A stretch of DNA of 64,000 nucleotides. Source: PALSA-505 sp963702235. Its GTDB lineage: Bacteria > Actinomycetota > Actinomycetes > Streptosporangiales > Streptosporangiaceae. Below are positions 24,854 to 33,634 of the stretch, piece after piece; the stretch's first letter is position 1; each line of letters begins with the position of its first letter. The stretch is taken from contig CAVPBZ010000007.1 of NCBI GenBank assembly GCA_963702235.1, positions 62,001 to 126,000 of the forward strand. Reading direction: 5' to 3'. A program made the position numbers and the translations under genes. Below the pieces are notes generated by a model that was given only the letters and a program-made list of their open reading frames with translations, was not told where the DNA came from and did no database searches.

Positions 24854-25975
24854 GTGCGTGACATTCTCGATCAGATCACGAAGTTGTGGGAGTCCGGCGA
24901 GCCGTTCGGGCTGGCCACGCTGGTGCGCACGTACCGCAGCGCGCCGCGCGAGGCCGGCGCGGCGCTGGCCGTCTCGCCTAGCGGTGAGGTGGTCGGCAGC
25001 ATCTCCGGCGGCTGCGTCGAAGGCGCCGTGTACGAGCTCGCCAGCCAGGTGATCGAGTCCGGCGTTCCGGTGCTCGAGACCTACGGCGTCAGCGACGACG
25101 ACGCGTTCGCAGTGGGCCTGACCTGCGGCGGGATCCTCGACGTGTTCGTCGAGCGGGTGGACAAGGAGCAGTTCGCCGAGCTCGGCGAGGTGGCCGCCGC
25201 CGTCGATCGCGGCGATCCGGTGGCCGTCGCGACCGTGATCGCGGGCCCGGGCCGCGTCGGCGCCCGCCGGGTGGTCTGGGGCGGCGCCGCCGCCGACAGC
25301 CCGCCCTGCACCCCGGCCAGCCTCGGCTCGGGCGAACGGCTCGACGCCGCGGTGGACGATGACGTGCGCGGCATGCTGGCCCAGGGCCTGACCGGCACCC
25401 GGCGTTACGGCGAGCACGGCGAGCGGCGCGGCGACGAGCTGAGCGTGTTCGTCAACTCGTTCGCGCCGCCGCCGCGGATGCTGGTGTTCGGCGCGATTGA
25501 CTTCGCCGCCGCCGTGGCCAAGGTCGGCAAGTTCCTCGGCTACCGGGTCACGGTCTGCGACGCGCGCGGGCTGTTCGCCACCAAGGCCCGGTTCCCGGAC
25601 GCGGACGAGGTCGTGGTGGACTGGCCGCACCGGTACCTGGAGGGTGTGGAGCTGGACGAGCGGTCGGTTATCTGCGTACTGACTCACGATCCCAAGTTCG
25701 ACGTGCCGCTGCTGGAGGTGGCGCTGCGCAAGCCGGCCGCCTACATCGGGGCGATGGGCAGCCGCCGCACCCACGACGACAGGATCGAGCGGCTGCGCGA
25801 GGCCGGCCTGGCTGACGCCGAGCTGGCCAGGCTGCGCTCACCGATCGGGCTTGACCTCGGCGCCCGCACCCCGGAAGAGACCGCGGTGTCGGTCGCGGCC
25901 GAGCTCATCCAGCTGCGCTGGGGCGGCTCCGGCCACCCGCTCACCCAGACCCGGGGCCGCATCCACCACGGCTGA
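24854..25975 (+). CDS. XdhC/CoxI family molybdenum-enzyme maturation protein
   Basis: 373 residues from GTG 24854. N-terminal XdhC_CoxI domain (LATLVRTYRSAPREAGAALA, GSISGGCVEGAVYELA, GLTCGGILDVFVE) and C-terminal Rossmann domain (MLVFGAIDFAAAVAKVG, YIGAMGSRRTHDDRI, LRSPIGLDLGARTPEETAV). XdhC proteins bind molybdenum cofactor and help sulfuration or insertion into xanthine-dehydrogenase-type enzymes. GAIDFA replaces the more usual GAxxxA/PVA loop slightly. No molybdohydroxylase subunits are in the window, but a MocA-like nucleotidyltransferase follows, so the pair likely serves an enzyme encoded elsewhere. Confidence 0.88.
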   Translation: MRDILDQITKLWESGEPFGLATLVRTYRSAPREAGAALAVSPSGEVVGSISGGCVEGAVYELASQVIESGVPVLETYGVSDDDAFAVGLTCGGILDVFVERVDKEQFAELGEVAAAVDRGDPVAVATVIAGPGRVGARRVVWGGAAADSPPCTPASLGSGERLDAAVDDDVRGMLAQGLTGTRRYGEHGERRGDELSVFVNSFAPPPRMLVFGAIDFAAAVAKVGKFLGYRVTVCDARGLFATKARFPDADEVVVDWPHRYLEGVELDERSVICVLTHDPKFDVPLLEVALRKPAAYIGAMGSRRTHDDRIERLREAGLADAELARLRSPIGLDLGARTPEETAVSVAAELIQLRWGGSGHPLTQTRGRIHHG

Positions 25976-26031
25976 CCCGGCGCTGGCCCACCGGTCGCGA
26001 TCCCGGCCTGTCTCCGCTTCTTTCCATCGTC

Positions 26032-26073
26032 GATGGCTACTTTTCCCCCACCCCAGGGGGAGAACTAGGCATC
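26032..26073. repeat. Imperfect hairpin related to the one at 20994
   Basis: GATGGCTACTTTTCCCCC / GGGGGAGAACTAGGCATC pair at 15 of 18 positions around the loop ACCCCA. The right half shares AACTnGGCATCCAC with the hairpin after rpe. It lies between the xdhC-like and mocA-like genes. Confidence 0.65.
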
Positions 26074-26167
26074 CACGCTGGCGGACATGCGGGCGCGAGT
26101 GCAAGCCGCCCTGTCGCCGCGCCGGTCACCGAATCATGATCAGTGTTGGGAAGCCCGGGTACGCTTG

Positions 26168-26773
26168 GTGAGCGTGCGGACAGGTGTTGCGGGCGTCCTG
26201 CTGGCCGCGGGCGAGGGATCACGGCTCGGCATGTCCAAGGCGGTCGTGCGGATCGCCGGGCAGAGCCTGGCCGACCGGGGAGTTGACCTGCTCCGGGCCG
26301 GCGGCGCGGCCCCCGTCGTGGTGGTCACCGGCGCGGCCAGCGCCGAGCCGCTCGGCGCGCTGATCGTGCACAATCCGGACTGGCGCAGCGGCATGGGGTC
26401 GTCGCTGGCGGCCGGGCTGACCGCCTTGCCCGACACCGTTGCGGCGGCCGTGATCGCGCTGGCCGATCAGCCCCTGGTCGGCCCCGAGTCCGTCCGGCGG
26501 CTCATCGCCGCCTACCACGAAGGCGCCAGCGTGGCCGTCGCCGCCTACGACGGCCGGCCGCGCAACCCGGTCCTGATCGCCCGCCCGTACTGGCCCGAGG
26601 TGATCGAGACCTCGGTGGGCGACACCGGGGCCCGCGCGTTCCTGCGCTCCCGCCGCGGGCTTGTCACCCTGATCGAATGCGGCGACACCGGCAGCCCCGA
26701 CGATATCGACACGCCCGCCGACCTGGAGCGGGTGACCCGTGCGGTCGAGCAGCGCGGCGCGCACCAGGCATAG
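26168..26773 (+). CDS. MobA/MocA-like nucleotidyltransferase
   Basis: 201 residues from GTG 26168 (or 26174). The nucleotide-binding loop LLAAGEGSRLGMSK (LAAGxGxRxGxxK) is clear, with VTGAASAEPL, NPDWRSGMGSSLAAGL, ALADQPLVGPESV and RNPVLIARPYW, as in MocA, the molybdopterin cytosine dinucleotide synthase that serves CO-dehydrogenase-type enzymes. No ribosome-binding site is visible and TACGCT (26159-26164) could be a -10 box, so a leaderless mRNA is possible. It follows the XdhC-like gene, with a related role in molybdenum cofactor handling. Confidence 0.82.
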   Translation: MSVRTGVAGVLLAAGEGSRLGMSKAVVRIAGQSLADRGVDLLRAGGAAPVVVVTGAASAEPLGALIVHNPDWRSGMGSSLAAGLTALPDTVAAAVIALADQPLVGPESVRRLIAAYHEGASVAVAAYDGRPRNPVLIARPYWPEVIETSVGDTGARAFLRSRRGLVTLIECGDTGSPDDIDTPADLERVTRAVEQRGAHQA

Positions 26774-26801
26774 ATCGGAGCCGTTCGGCAGGAAATGCTG
26801 G

Positions 26802-27722
26802 TTAACCGGTCAGCGCCTCGATTCCCCAGGAACGCCGGACGGTGTCGCCCGGCTCGAGGACAAGCAGGTCGGTGCCGGTGACGAAGGCGTTCGGCGGGCA
26901 GGTCATCGGCTCGACCGCGAGCGCGCGGCGCCGGCGCGGCTCGGCGAGCGCGTCCCCGGTGAACACCTGCAGCCACTGGTAGCCCTCGCCGGCCCACAGC
27001 CGGACGCCGCTGTCCGGCCCGACCAGCCGGACCCAGGCCCGCCCGTCGGGGTCGCGATCGAGGCCGGTGAACGCGTGATCCAGCCGGGCGCCGTCCAGCC
27101 GGCGAGCGCTGCGGAAGTCCTGCGGGCTGCCGCCGACGTCTTCGGGCGGCCCGTGCGGGATGCCGCGGTCGTCGGCCGGCTGCCAGCGCGCCGCCGGCAG
27201 CGTCAGCTCGCAGCCGTCGATGTCCGGGGTGCCGGCCGTCAGGTAGGGATGCGATCCGGTTCCGTAGGGGGCGCGGCTGCTGCCCTGGTTGCGGGCGGTG
27301 ACCTGGACCCGCAGCCCTGCCTTCGGGTCCACCCGGTACTCGGCGTCGATCTCCAGGCAGAACGGGTACCCCGCGTGCCCGAGCAGGAGCTGGCGCAGCA
27401 GCACCGAGTTCGGCTCGAACGTCACGACGACCCAGGTCGCCCACCGGGTCAGCCCGTGGATGGCGTTTCCGGCGGCGGGCTCGCTGAGGTCAAGCTGCAG
27501 CTGGGCACCGCCGAACGAGTAGCGGCCCCGGTCAACGCGGTTCGGCCAGGGAGCGAGCAGCTGTCCCGCGGCGGCCGGCGGCATCTCGTCGGGCTCGTAG
27601 CCAGCGAGCAGCGGCTTGCCCCGGTGCCGCAGCGCGCGCAGGCCCGCGCCGAGCCCGGTCACGACCGCGGCGTAGTCGCCCGCGGAGATCTCGTACTGCG
27701 CGCCGGTGAGCGGTATCGGCAT
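26802..27722 (-). CDS. Aldose 1-epimerase family protein
   Basis: 306 residues. QLLAPWPNRVDRGRYSFGG, IHGLTRWATWVV (His), GTGSHPYLTAG (catalytic His in GSHPYL), LDHAFTGLD, and LAVEPMTCPPNAF (catalytic Glu) are all in place, as in GalM and related mutarotases. It interconverts sugar anomers; the sugar is not predictable. It is convergent with the MocA-like gene across 28 bp and shares its strand with the DUF2877 gene upstream. Confidence 0.9.
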   Translation of the reverse strand: MPIPLTGAQYEISAGDYAAVVTGLGAGLRALRHRGKPLLAGYEPDEMPPAAAGQLLAPWPNRVDRGRYSFGGAQLQLDLSEPAAGNAIHGLTRWATWVVVTFEPNSVLLRQLLLGHAGYPFCLEIDAEYRVDPKAGLRVQVTARNQGSSRAPYGTGSHPYLTAGTPDIDGCELTLPAARWQPADDRGIPHGPPEDVGGSPQDFRSARRLDGARLDHAFTGLDRDPDGRAWVRLVGPDSGVRLWAGEGYQWLQVFTGDALAEPRRRRALAVEPMTCPPNAFVTGTDLLVLEPGDTVRRSWGIEALTG

Positions 27723-27764
27723 GCCCTCATTCTGTCGGGGGTGCCGGGCGCTGCCCGCCCGCGG

Positions 27765-28667
27765 TCAGCGCGGGGGCTGCGCCAGCGCGAGCGCGGCGCG
27801 GCAGCCGGCCACCAGCCCCCAGGCCAGATCGGCGCCCGAGCCCAGGTCGGCGCCCGGAGGCTGGCCGCTGGCGAGCAGGGTCCGCGCGGCGGCCGCCAGC
27901 GGTTCCTGGCCGGCCAGGCCGCGCAGCACGGCCGCGACCTCGGCGGTGGCCTGGCCGTGCGCCGCGCAGTGCAGCAAGGTGGCGCCCAGCGACGTGGTCC
28001 GCCGCGACGCGTCCGAGGTGGCCGCGGCGCCGAGCCAGTCCGCCAGCCAGACCGCCCGGGTCCCGCCCGGGATCGCCCCGCCGAGCAGCCGCAGCGCGAG
28101 CAGCAGCCCGCTGATCATATTGTCGCCGCTCGGTGCCAGCCCGGGCCCGAGACCGACCATCCGCTCGGCCGCCTCCACCGCGCCCGCCAGGTCGCCCTCG
28201 GCGCAGCACGCGGCCAGCGCGGCCGGGTCGTCGTGGCCGGCCAGGCTCGGGCCGTGGTCAGCCGACGCGCAGGCGCGGTGCAGGGCGGCGGCACCCTGCT
28301 CCAGCCGGGCCCGGGACAGCGGGCCGAGGACAGGGGAGGGATCCCACCACCGCAGCACGCGCACGGTGAGCTGGCTGGCCTGCACGACACCACGGCCGAT
28401 CCAGCACTCGCCGGTCATCTCAGCGGCAGCGAACGGATCAGGGCCGCCCGGGGAGATCGCGATGGCGTTCGGCGGCCGGGACGTTCCGGCCGCGGTGAGC
28501 ACGAGCACGCGGGGCTCATCCGAGGCGGGCGGGAGTTCCAGGTAGACCGCAGCGGGACGGACGGCGATAACCCGTGCCTGGCTACGCGGACCGGTGACCG
28601 GCTGGCGGACGGCGAGACTCGCGGCGCCCGCTACGATCAGCCCTCGCGGGCTGGCGGCAGCCGTCAT
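27765..28667 (-). CDS. DUF2877 (AllH-type) protein
   Basis: 300 residues. The hallmark loop MVGLGPGLAPSGDNMISGLL (about 168-187) is the DUF2877 signature GLGPGLTPSGDD with Ala for Thr and Asn for the second Asp. Proteins of this family, including AllH, occur with FdrA-type carbamoyltransferases in allantoin/oxamate degradation; no such partners are visible here. It ends 42 bp upstream of the aldose-epimerase gene on the same strand, so the two may be co-transcribed. Possible role in carbamoyl-group or purine-derived nitrogen metabolism, weakly supported. Confidence 0.75.
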   Translation of the reverse strand: MTAAASPRGLIVAGAASLAVRQPVTGPRSQARVIAVRPAAVYLELPPASDEPRVLVLTAAGTSRPPNAIAISPGGPDPFAAAEMTGECWIGRGVVQASQLTVRVLRWWDPSPVLGPLSRARLEQGAAALHRACASADHGPSLAGHDDPAALAACCAEGDLAGAVEAAERMVGLGPGLAPSGDNMISGLLLALRLLGGAIPGGTRAVWLADWLGAAATSDASRRTTSLGATLLHCAAHGQATAEVAAVLRGLAGQEPLAAAARTLLASGQPPGADLGSGADLAWGLVAGCRAALALAQPPR

Positions 28668-28685
28668 GTCGGCTACGGTACCGGG

Positions 28686-28744
28686 GCAATATGCCGACGG
28701 GGCTGCTTGGGGAGCGGGGGACCGTCAGCCCCGTCGGCAATTGC
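28686..28744. repeat. Long inverted repeat upstream of DUF2877 gene
   Basis: GCAAT-a-TGCCGACGGGGCTG (28686-28705) is complementary to CAGCCCCGTCGGCA-ATTGC (28726-28744), giving 19 pairs with one bulged A and a 20-nt G-rich loop. The following 60 bp are unusually A+T-rich and hold no gene. It may be a terminator-like or dispersed repeat element. Confidence 0.75.
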
Positions 28745-28939
28745 ACCATAACCAACCTTAGTTGAGTTGAGTGGAAATTTCACCAACCATTAGCCAAGTT
28801 CCTAGGTTTCACAGCCACTCTCCGTAGTCATCGCGGCGGATCGGGTCCTGCTGGCCGCGGCATACTGCGCGTTCCCCGCGTTCCGGGCATACCGGGCGGC
28901 TGACGGGAAGCGTTGCCGGCGGTCGGCTAAGGTGCGGAG

Positions 28940-29209
28940 ATGCCCGACCCGGCTTACCCGCCGAAGCCACGGCCAGGCGACCGGGTGGCGATCGTGTCAC
29001 CGCCGTCGGGGCTGCCGGGCATCTTCCCGCTGCCGTTCGAGCTCGGCCTGAGCAGGCTCCGCACGGACTTCGGCCTGATCCCGGTCGAGTACCCCACGAC
29101 GCGGGTGATGGACTCGGCTCCTGCCGACCGCGCCGCCGACCTGCACGCCGCCTACGGCGGCCGGATCCGGGTCAACGGCATCGAGCGGCGCATCACCGTG
29201 CGCTACTAG
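28940..29209 (+). pseudogene. Internally deleted remnant of an S66 (MccF/LD-carboxypeptidase-like) peptidase
   Basis: 89 codons. Residues 1-72 (PPKPRPGDRVAIVSPPSGLP, ELGLSRLRTDFGLIPVEYPT, DRAADLHAAY) are the ordinary N-terminus of actinobacterial S66 peptidases. The last 16 residues (GGRIRVNGIERRITVRY) look like the ordinary C-terminal strand of the same family. The roughly 250 residues between, including the catalytic Ser-Glu-His, are missing, with the frame kept. It has an intact start and stop and could still be expressed, but cannot be a peptidase. Most likely an in-frame deletion scar. Confidence 0.75.
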
Positions 29210-30076
29210 TCAGGCCGGAGGTACCAGGCGGCCGTCACGCACCGCTTCGGCCGCCAGCAGGCCGAACAGGTAGAAGTAGGCGGCTTCCTCGTCGTAGAAG
29301 AAGCGCACCTCCTGCCTGACGCCGTCCGCCGCGCTGAACACCTCGAACCCGCCGTCGGTGCTGACCAGGCACAGGGCGCCGTCTACCGCTTCGTCCACTG
29401 CGTACGCATCCTGCGGCATCGCGGCCAGGTCGGCCAGTTCGGCGAAGACCTGCCGGACCTGCGCCCGCGGCGGGCGGGCCGCCGCGCGGCGCTGCCGGGC
29501 GACGAGCGGGTCTGCCTCCGGGGCAGTCTCCCGGGCGGCACCTGCCTGCGGGGCAGACGTCGAGGGGAGCCCCGTCGCCGGGGGAGCGGACCGGGGGATA
29601 CCGGGGTCGGCGAAGACCATCCCGGGCCGTGGCTCACCTGCGGTCGCCTCGGCCGCCTCGGCCGCCGGCGGCCAGCCCTGGTGCCAGGGCAGGAACGGGT
29701 GCTCCACGCGGTCCTCGGTGATTCCGGTCACATCCTCGCGCGCGGCCAGCAACTCGAACACGCCCGGCTCGATCTGGGCGTACCCGAGCTGCCCGGCCCG
29801 GGACAGGTCCTGGCCGAGGTAGCTGATGTGCAGGTGCTCGCCCAGGTCGTCAAGCACCAGGCACGGCTCGCCGCCGAAGCTGCCCGACGGCCGTGACTCC
29901 CAGACGGCATCGACCTCCGCCCGGCTCAGCGCCTTGCGCCAGTGCCCCGTCGCGGGCTGGAAGCCCAGCCCCTCCGGCGGTGGCAGGGCCGCGAACAGCA
30001 CGACGTCCTTGTCGGTGGGGCCGACCCCCGCCTCGTAGGCAACCCCGCGATAGGTCGCCATCAGCCGGTACCGCAC
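29210..30076 (-). CDS. Unknown actinobacterial protein with acidic C-terminal domain
   Basis: 288 residues from GTG 30076. Not recognised. The N-terminal 125 residues (YRLMATYRGVAYEAGVGPTD, PATGHWRKALSRAEVDAVW, LGEHLHISYLGQDLSRAGQL) look like a compact mixed alpha/beta domain. A Pro/Ala-rich linker (about 140-195) leads to a second domain (VFAELADLAAMPQDAYAVDE, VRQEVRFFYDEEAAYFYLFG). No signal peptide or membrane helix. It starts 3 nt after the stop of the next gene upstream, so the two are surely co-expressed. Confidence 0.7.
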   Translation of the reverse strand: MRYRLMATYRGVAYEAGVGPTDKDVVLFAALPPPEGLGFQPATGHWRKALSRAEVDAVWESRPSGSFGGEPCLVLDDLGEHLHISYLGQDLSRAGQLGYAQIEPGVFELLAAREDVTGITEDRVEHPFLPWHQGWPPAAEAAEATAGEPRPGMVFADPGIPRSAPPATGLPSTSAPQAGAARETAPEADPLVARQRRAAARPPRAQVRQVFAELADLAAMPQDAYAVDEAVDGALCLVSTDGGFEVFSAADGVRQEVRFFYDEEAAYFYLFGLLAAEAVRDGRLVPPA

Positions 30077-30079
30077 CGG

Positions 30080-30646
30080 TCAGCCCTCCGGCTCCGGCCC
30101 GGGCCGGAGCTCCGGCTTGGGCCGTAGCCAAGACTGCCCGTCGTGCCGGGCGATGAACTCCTCGCCGGCCGGCGTGATCCGGTACATCTCCGTGCCCACC
30201 GGGACGGGCCCGGGCGCGATGAACAGCCCGAACGGCCGGCCGGTCTCGCCGCCCGCCGCCGGCGGCAGCCCTCCCGGACCGCCGGGTCTCGCGGCGCCCG
30301 GTGCCAGCGGGCTGGCCGCCAGGTAGGTCTGGATGTCCAGCGCGCGCCACCGCAGCACCCACAGGTCAGCCGCGTCCCGGCCAGGCTGCTCGGACCCGCT
30401 CCCGCCGTCCTGCCCCGGCCGGAGCCAGGCCGGGCCAGCCGGCACGCCATCCTCCGCACGGTGCACGAACCCGGCGATCACCGATCGCTGGCTGGTGAGG
30501 TAGGGCTCCACCAGGCCCGGCGGCAGCAGCTTCTGCATCAGCGTGCCGGCCTCGACCCGGACCCGCACGCCCGGGCCAGCCGGTACCGGGTCAGGCGGGC
30601 ACGCCGCCTGACCGACGGGCGAAGGCTCCTGGCCGACTTGCGTCAC
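30080..30646 (-). CDS. Unknown protein, first gene of a two-gene unit divergent from aroC
   Basis: 188 residues from GTG 30646, with AAGGAG at a 4-nt spacing. Not recognised. It contains RVEAGTLMQKLLPPGLVEPY, SQRSVIAGFVHRAED, a Gly/Pro-rich insert, and YRITPAGEEFIARHDGQSW. The phrase 'SQRSVIAGFVHRAED' has the look of a domain that recognises a partner or ADP-ribose-type ligand, but I cannot assign it. Followed after 3 nt by the 288-residue unknown gene. Possible effector/immunity-type or regulatory pair; unproven. Confidence 0.65.
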   Translation of the reverse strand: MTQVGQEPSPVGQAACPPDPVPAGPGVRVRVEAGTLMQKLLPPGLVEPYLTSQRSVIAGFVHRAEDGVPAGPAWLRPGQDGGSGSEQPGRDAADLWVLRWRALDIQTYLAASPLAPGAARPGGPGGLPPAAGGETGRPFGLFIAPGPVPVGTEMYRITPAGEEFIARHDGQSWLRPKPELRPGPEPEG

Positions 30647-30768
30647 GCATCTCCTTGCATCCGCGCCGTTCCCGTACGAAAACTCTCAGATCGCAACATA
30701 CCGACTCAAGTGTCTCCGGCGGAGTGCGAATGCGCGAGCTACCCCGCTGACATGGAAGGATCGAAAGC

Positions 30769-31956
30769 ATGGTGCGCTGGCTGACGGCGGGAGAGTCACA
30801 CGGGCGCGCGCTCGTCGCGATCATCGAGGGCGTGCCCGCGGGCGTGCAGGTCGCCACCGCGGACATCGCGGCCGCGCTGGCGCGCCGGCGGGCCGGCTAC
30901 GGCCGGGGCGCGCGGATGAAGTTCGAGCAGGACGAGGTCGAGATCACCGCCGGGGTCAGGCACGGCCGGACGCTCGGCGGCCCTATCGCGATCAGGATCG
31001 CCAACACCGAGTGGCCCAAGTGGGAGACGGTGATGTCACCCGATCCCGTCGACCCGGCGGAGCTCAGCGACCTGGCCCGGGCCGCGCCGCTGACCCGGCC
31101 GCGCCCCGGCCACGCCGACCTGGTGGGCATGCAGAAGTACGGCCACGACGACGCCCGGCCCGTGCTCGAGCGCTCCAGCGCCCGAGAGACCGCCGCCAGG
31201 GTCGCGCTCGGCGAGGTCGCCCGCCAGTTCCTCCGCCAGGCGCTGGGCGTCGAGATCGTCAGCCATGTCGTAGCGATCGGCCAGGTCAGCGTCGCCGACG
31301 GCCTGCCGCCGAAACCCGAAGATTCCGAACGCACGGATGCCGATCCGGTGCGCTGCCTCGATCCCGTCATCAGCGAGAAGATGGTGGCGGAGATCGATGC
31401 CGCGCGCAAGGACGGGGACACGCTCGGCGGCGTGGTCGAGGTCGCTGCCTACGGCCTGCCGCCCGGGCTCGGCAGTCACGTGCACTGGGACCGCAAGCTC
31501 GACGCCCGGCTGGCGGGCGCGCTGATGAGCATCCACGCGATCAAGGGCGTCGAGGTGGGCGACGGGTTCGAGACCGCCCGGCGGCGGGGCTCGGCGGCGC
31601 ACGACGAGATCGAGCCGGCCGCCGGCGCCGCCGGCGGCGTGCGCAGGCGCACCAACCGGTCCGGCGGGATCGAGGGCGGCATCAGCACCGGCGAGCTGCT
31701 GCGGGTGCGCGCGGCGATGAAGCCGATCTCCACCGTGCCGCGGGCGCTGGACACCATCGACGTGATCACCGGCGAGCCGGCCAAGGCGATCAACCAGCGC
31801 AGCGACGTCACCGCGGTGCCCGCGGCCGGCGTGGTGGCCGAGGCGATGGTCGCGCTGGTGCTCGCCGACGCGGCCGCGGAGAAGTTCGGCGGTGACTCGG
31901 TCGGCGAGATCCGCCGCAACCTGCGCGGTTACCAGGACGCGCTGGTGATCAGGTGA
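30769..31956 (+). CDS. aroC: Chorismate synthase
   Basis: 395 residues. WLTAGESHGRALVAIIEGVP, RPGHADLVGMQKYGHDDARP, RSSARETAARVALGEVAR and RTNRSGGIEGGISTGE are the conserved FMN/EPSP-binding blocks. Converts 5-enolpyruvylshikimate 3-phosphate to chorismate using reduced FMN. Heads the aroC-aroK-aroB-aroQ operon; the stop overlaps the aroK GTG by four bases. Confidence 0.97.
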   Translation: MVRWLTAGESHGRALVAIIEGVPAGVQVATADIAAALARRRAGYGRGARMKFEQDEVEITAGVRHGRTLGGPIAIRIANTEWPKWETVMSPDPVDPAELSDLARAAPLTRPRPGHADLVGMQKYGHDDARPVLERSSARETAARVALGEVARQFLRQALGVEIVSHVVAIGQVSVADGLPPKPEDSERTDADPVRCLDPVISEKMVAEIDAARKDGDTLGGVVEVAAYGLPPGLGSHVHWDRKLDARLAGALMSIHAIKGVEVGDGFETARRRGSAAHDEIEPAAGAAGGVRRRTNRSGGIEGGISTGELLRVRAAMKPISTVPRALDTIDVITGEPAKAINQRSDVTAVPAAGVVAEAMVALVLADAAAEKFGGDSVGEIRRNLRGYQDALVIR

Positions 31957-32546
31957 GCGGCCCGGGCGCGGGCGGAGCTGGTCCCGGTGCGGCGGGCGGA
32001 CCAGGCGGCGACGCCGCTGCGGCGCCCGGCCCGCGCCCGGTGGCGATCCTGATCGGGCCGCCAGGCGCGGGAAAGTCCACCGTGGGGCAACTGCTCGCCG
32101 CCCGGCTGAACGTCGGCTTCCTCGACACCGATGACGAGGTCGCGGCGGTCGCGCGCAAGCCGGTCGGCGACATCTTCGTCGAGGACGGCGAGCCCGCGTT
32201 CCGCGCGCTGGAGCGCCCCGTCGTCGAGCGGGCGCTGCGTTACCACGGGGTCGTCGCGCTCGGCAGCGGCGCGGTGCTGGACCCGGGGATCCGGGACCTG
32301 CTGGCCGGCCAGCAGGTCGCGTACCTGGAGACCGGCTTCACCGATGTGGCCAAGCGGACCGGCCTGAACCGGCCCCGGATCCCGGTGCCCGGCAACCCGC
32401 GGGGCCGGATGCGGGCCCTGCTGGAAGAACGGCTGCCGCTCTACGAGTCGGTCGCCCGCGTCACCGTCGGGACGGATGACCTTTCCCCGGAAGAGGTCGC
32501 GAGCCAGCTGGCGGCCGGGATGACGGCGGGGGAGCCGGGCCGGTGA
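31953..32546 (+). CDS. aroK: Shikimate kinase (first copy)
   Basis: 197 residues from GTG 31953, with a Gly/Pro/Ala-rich N-terminal 28 residues. P-loop IGPPGAGKSTVG, FLDTDDEV (Asp-x-Asp-Asp), AFRALE (shikimate Arg), NRPRIP lid region. The Walker-B-like GGG motif that binds shikimate is GSG here (ALGSGAV), a notable change of a near-invariant Gly. Operon position between aroC and aroB with 4-nt overlaps is standard. A second, fully canonical shikimate kinase lies at 34091. Confidence 0.9.
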   Translation: MSGPGAGGAGPGAAGGPGGDAAAAPGPRPVAILIGPPGAGKSTVGQLLAARLNVGFLDTDDEVAAVARKPVGDIFVEDGEPAFRALERPVVERALRYHGVVALGSGAVLDPGIRDLLAGQQVAYLETGFTDVAKRTGLNRPRIPVPGNPRGRMRALLEERLPLYESVARVTVGTDDLSPEEVASQLAAGMTAGEPGR

Positions 32547-33634
32547 GCGCGACCCGGATCAAGGTCGGCGGCGAGCGCCCGTACGAGGTGGTCGTGGGTA
32601 CCGGCGCGCTCGGCGAGCTGCCGGCCCTGGTCGCCGGCCGCGAGGGCCAGGGCGCCTCGGCCGTGGCGGTGATCCACCCGGCCGGGCTCGGCGACATCGC
32701 TGCGGCCGCCTGCCGGGCGCTCGAGGAGGCCGGCTACCGGGTGCACGCCGAGGAGATCCCGGACGGCGAGGCGGCCAAGGAGATCGCGGTGGCGGCGCGG
32801 CTGTGGTCCAGGCTCGCCGCGCACCGGATCGGCCGCACCGACTGCATCGTCGGTATCGGCGGCGGGGCCGCCTGCGACCTGGCCGGGTTCGTCGCGGCCA
32901 CCTGGCTGCGCGGGATCCGGGTGGTGCACGTGCCGACCACGCTGCTCGCCATGGTGGACGCGGCGATCGGCGGCAAGACCGCGGTCAACATCCCCGAGGG
33001 GAAGAACCTGGTCGGCGCGTTCCACCCGCCGGCCGGGGTGCTGGCCGACCTGGCCACGCTGGCCACGCTGCCCGGGCGAGAGTACGTCAGCGGCCTGGCC
33101 GAGGTGATCAAGGCGGGTTTCATCGCCGACCCCGCCATCCTCGACCTGGTCCAGGCCGATCCGGCGCTGGCCGCGGTCCCCGCCGGGCCGGCCACGGCCG
33201 AGCTGATCGAGCGGGCGGTCCGGGTCAAGGCCGACGTGGTGGCCGACGACCTGCGCGAGGCCGGGCGGCGCGAGTTCCTGAATTACGGGCACACGCTGGG
33301 ACACGCGATCGAGCGGGTGGAGGGCTTCAGGTTCCCGCACGGCGAGGCGGTGGCGATCGGCCTGACCTACGCCGCGGAGCTCAGCCGGCTGGCCGGCCGG
33401 CTTGACGAGCGCACCGCCCGGCGGCATCGTGAGGTGCTCACCGCGGTCGGGCTGCCGACCCGGTACCGGCGGGCGGCGTGGCCCGAGCTGCGCTCCGCGA
33501 TGGGGGTAGACAAGAAGGTCCGCGGCTCGCGGCTGCGCTTCGTCGTGCTCGACGGGCTGGCTCAGCCCGGCGTGCTCGGCGACCCGGCGGAAGAGCTTCT
33601 TGAGCAGGCATACCAGGAGGTCTGCGCGCCATGA
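32543..33634 (+). CDS. aroB: 3-dehydroquinate synthase
   Basis: 363 residues from GTG 32543 (overlaps aroK by four bases). NAD and metal site motifs: GIGGGAACDLAGFVAATWLR, PTTLLAMVDAAIGGKTAVNI, EGKNLVGAFHPP, GLAEVIKAG, FLNYGHTLGHAIER (zinc His) and FPHGEAVAIGL. Second step of the shikimate pathway. Confidence 0.96.
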   Translation: MSATRIKVGGERPYEVVVGTGALGELPALVAGREGQGASAVAVIHPAGLGDIAAAACRALEEAGYRVHAEEIPDGEAAKEIAVAARLWSRLAAHRIGRTDCIVGIGGGAACDLAGFVAATWLRGIRVVHVPTTLLAMVDAAIGGKTAVNIPEGKNLVGAFHPPAGVLADLATLATLPGREYVSGLAEVIKAGFIADPAILDLVQADPALAAVPAGPATAELIERAVRVKADVVADDLREAGRREFLNYGHTLGHAIERVEGFRFPHGEAVAIGLTYAAELSRLAGRLDERTARRHREVLTAVGLPTRYRRAAWPELRSAMGVDKKVRGSRLRFVVLDGLAQPGVLGDPAEELLEQAYQEVCAP

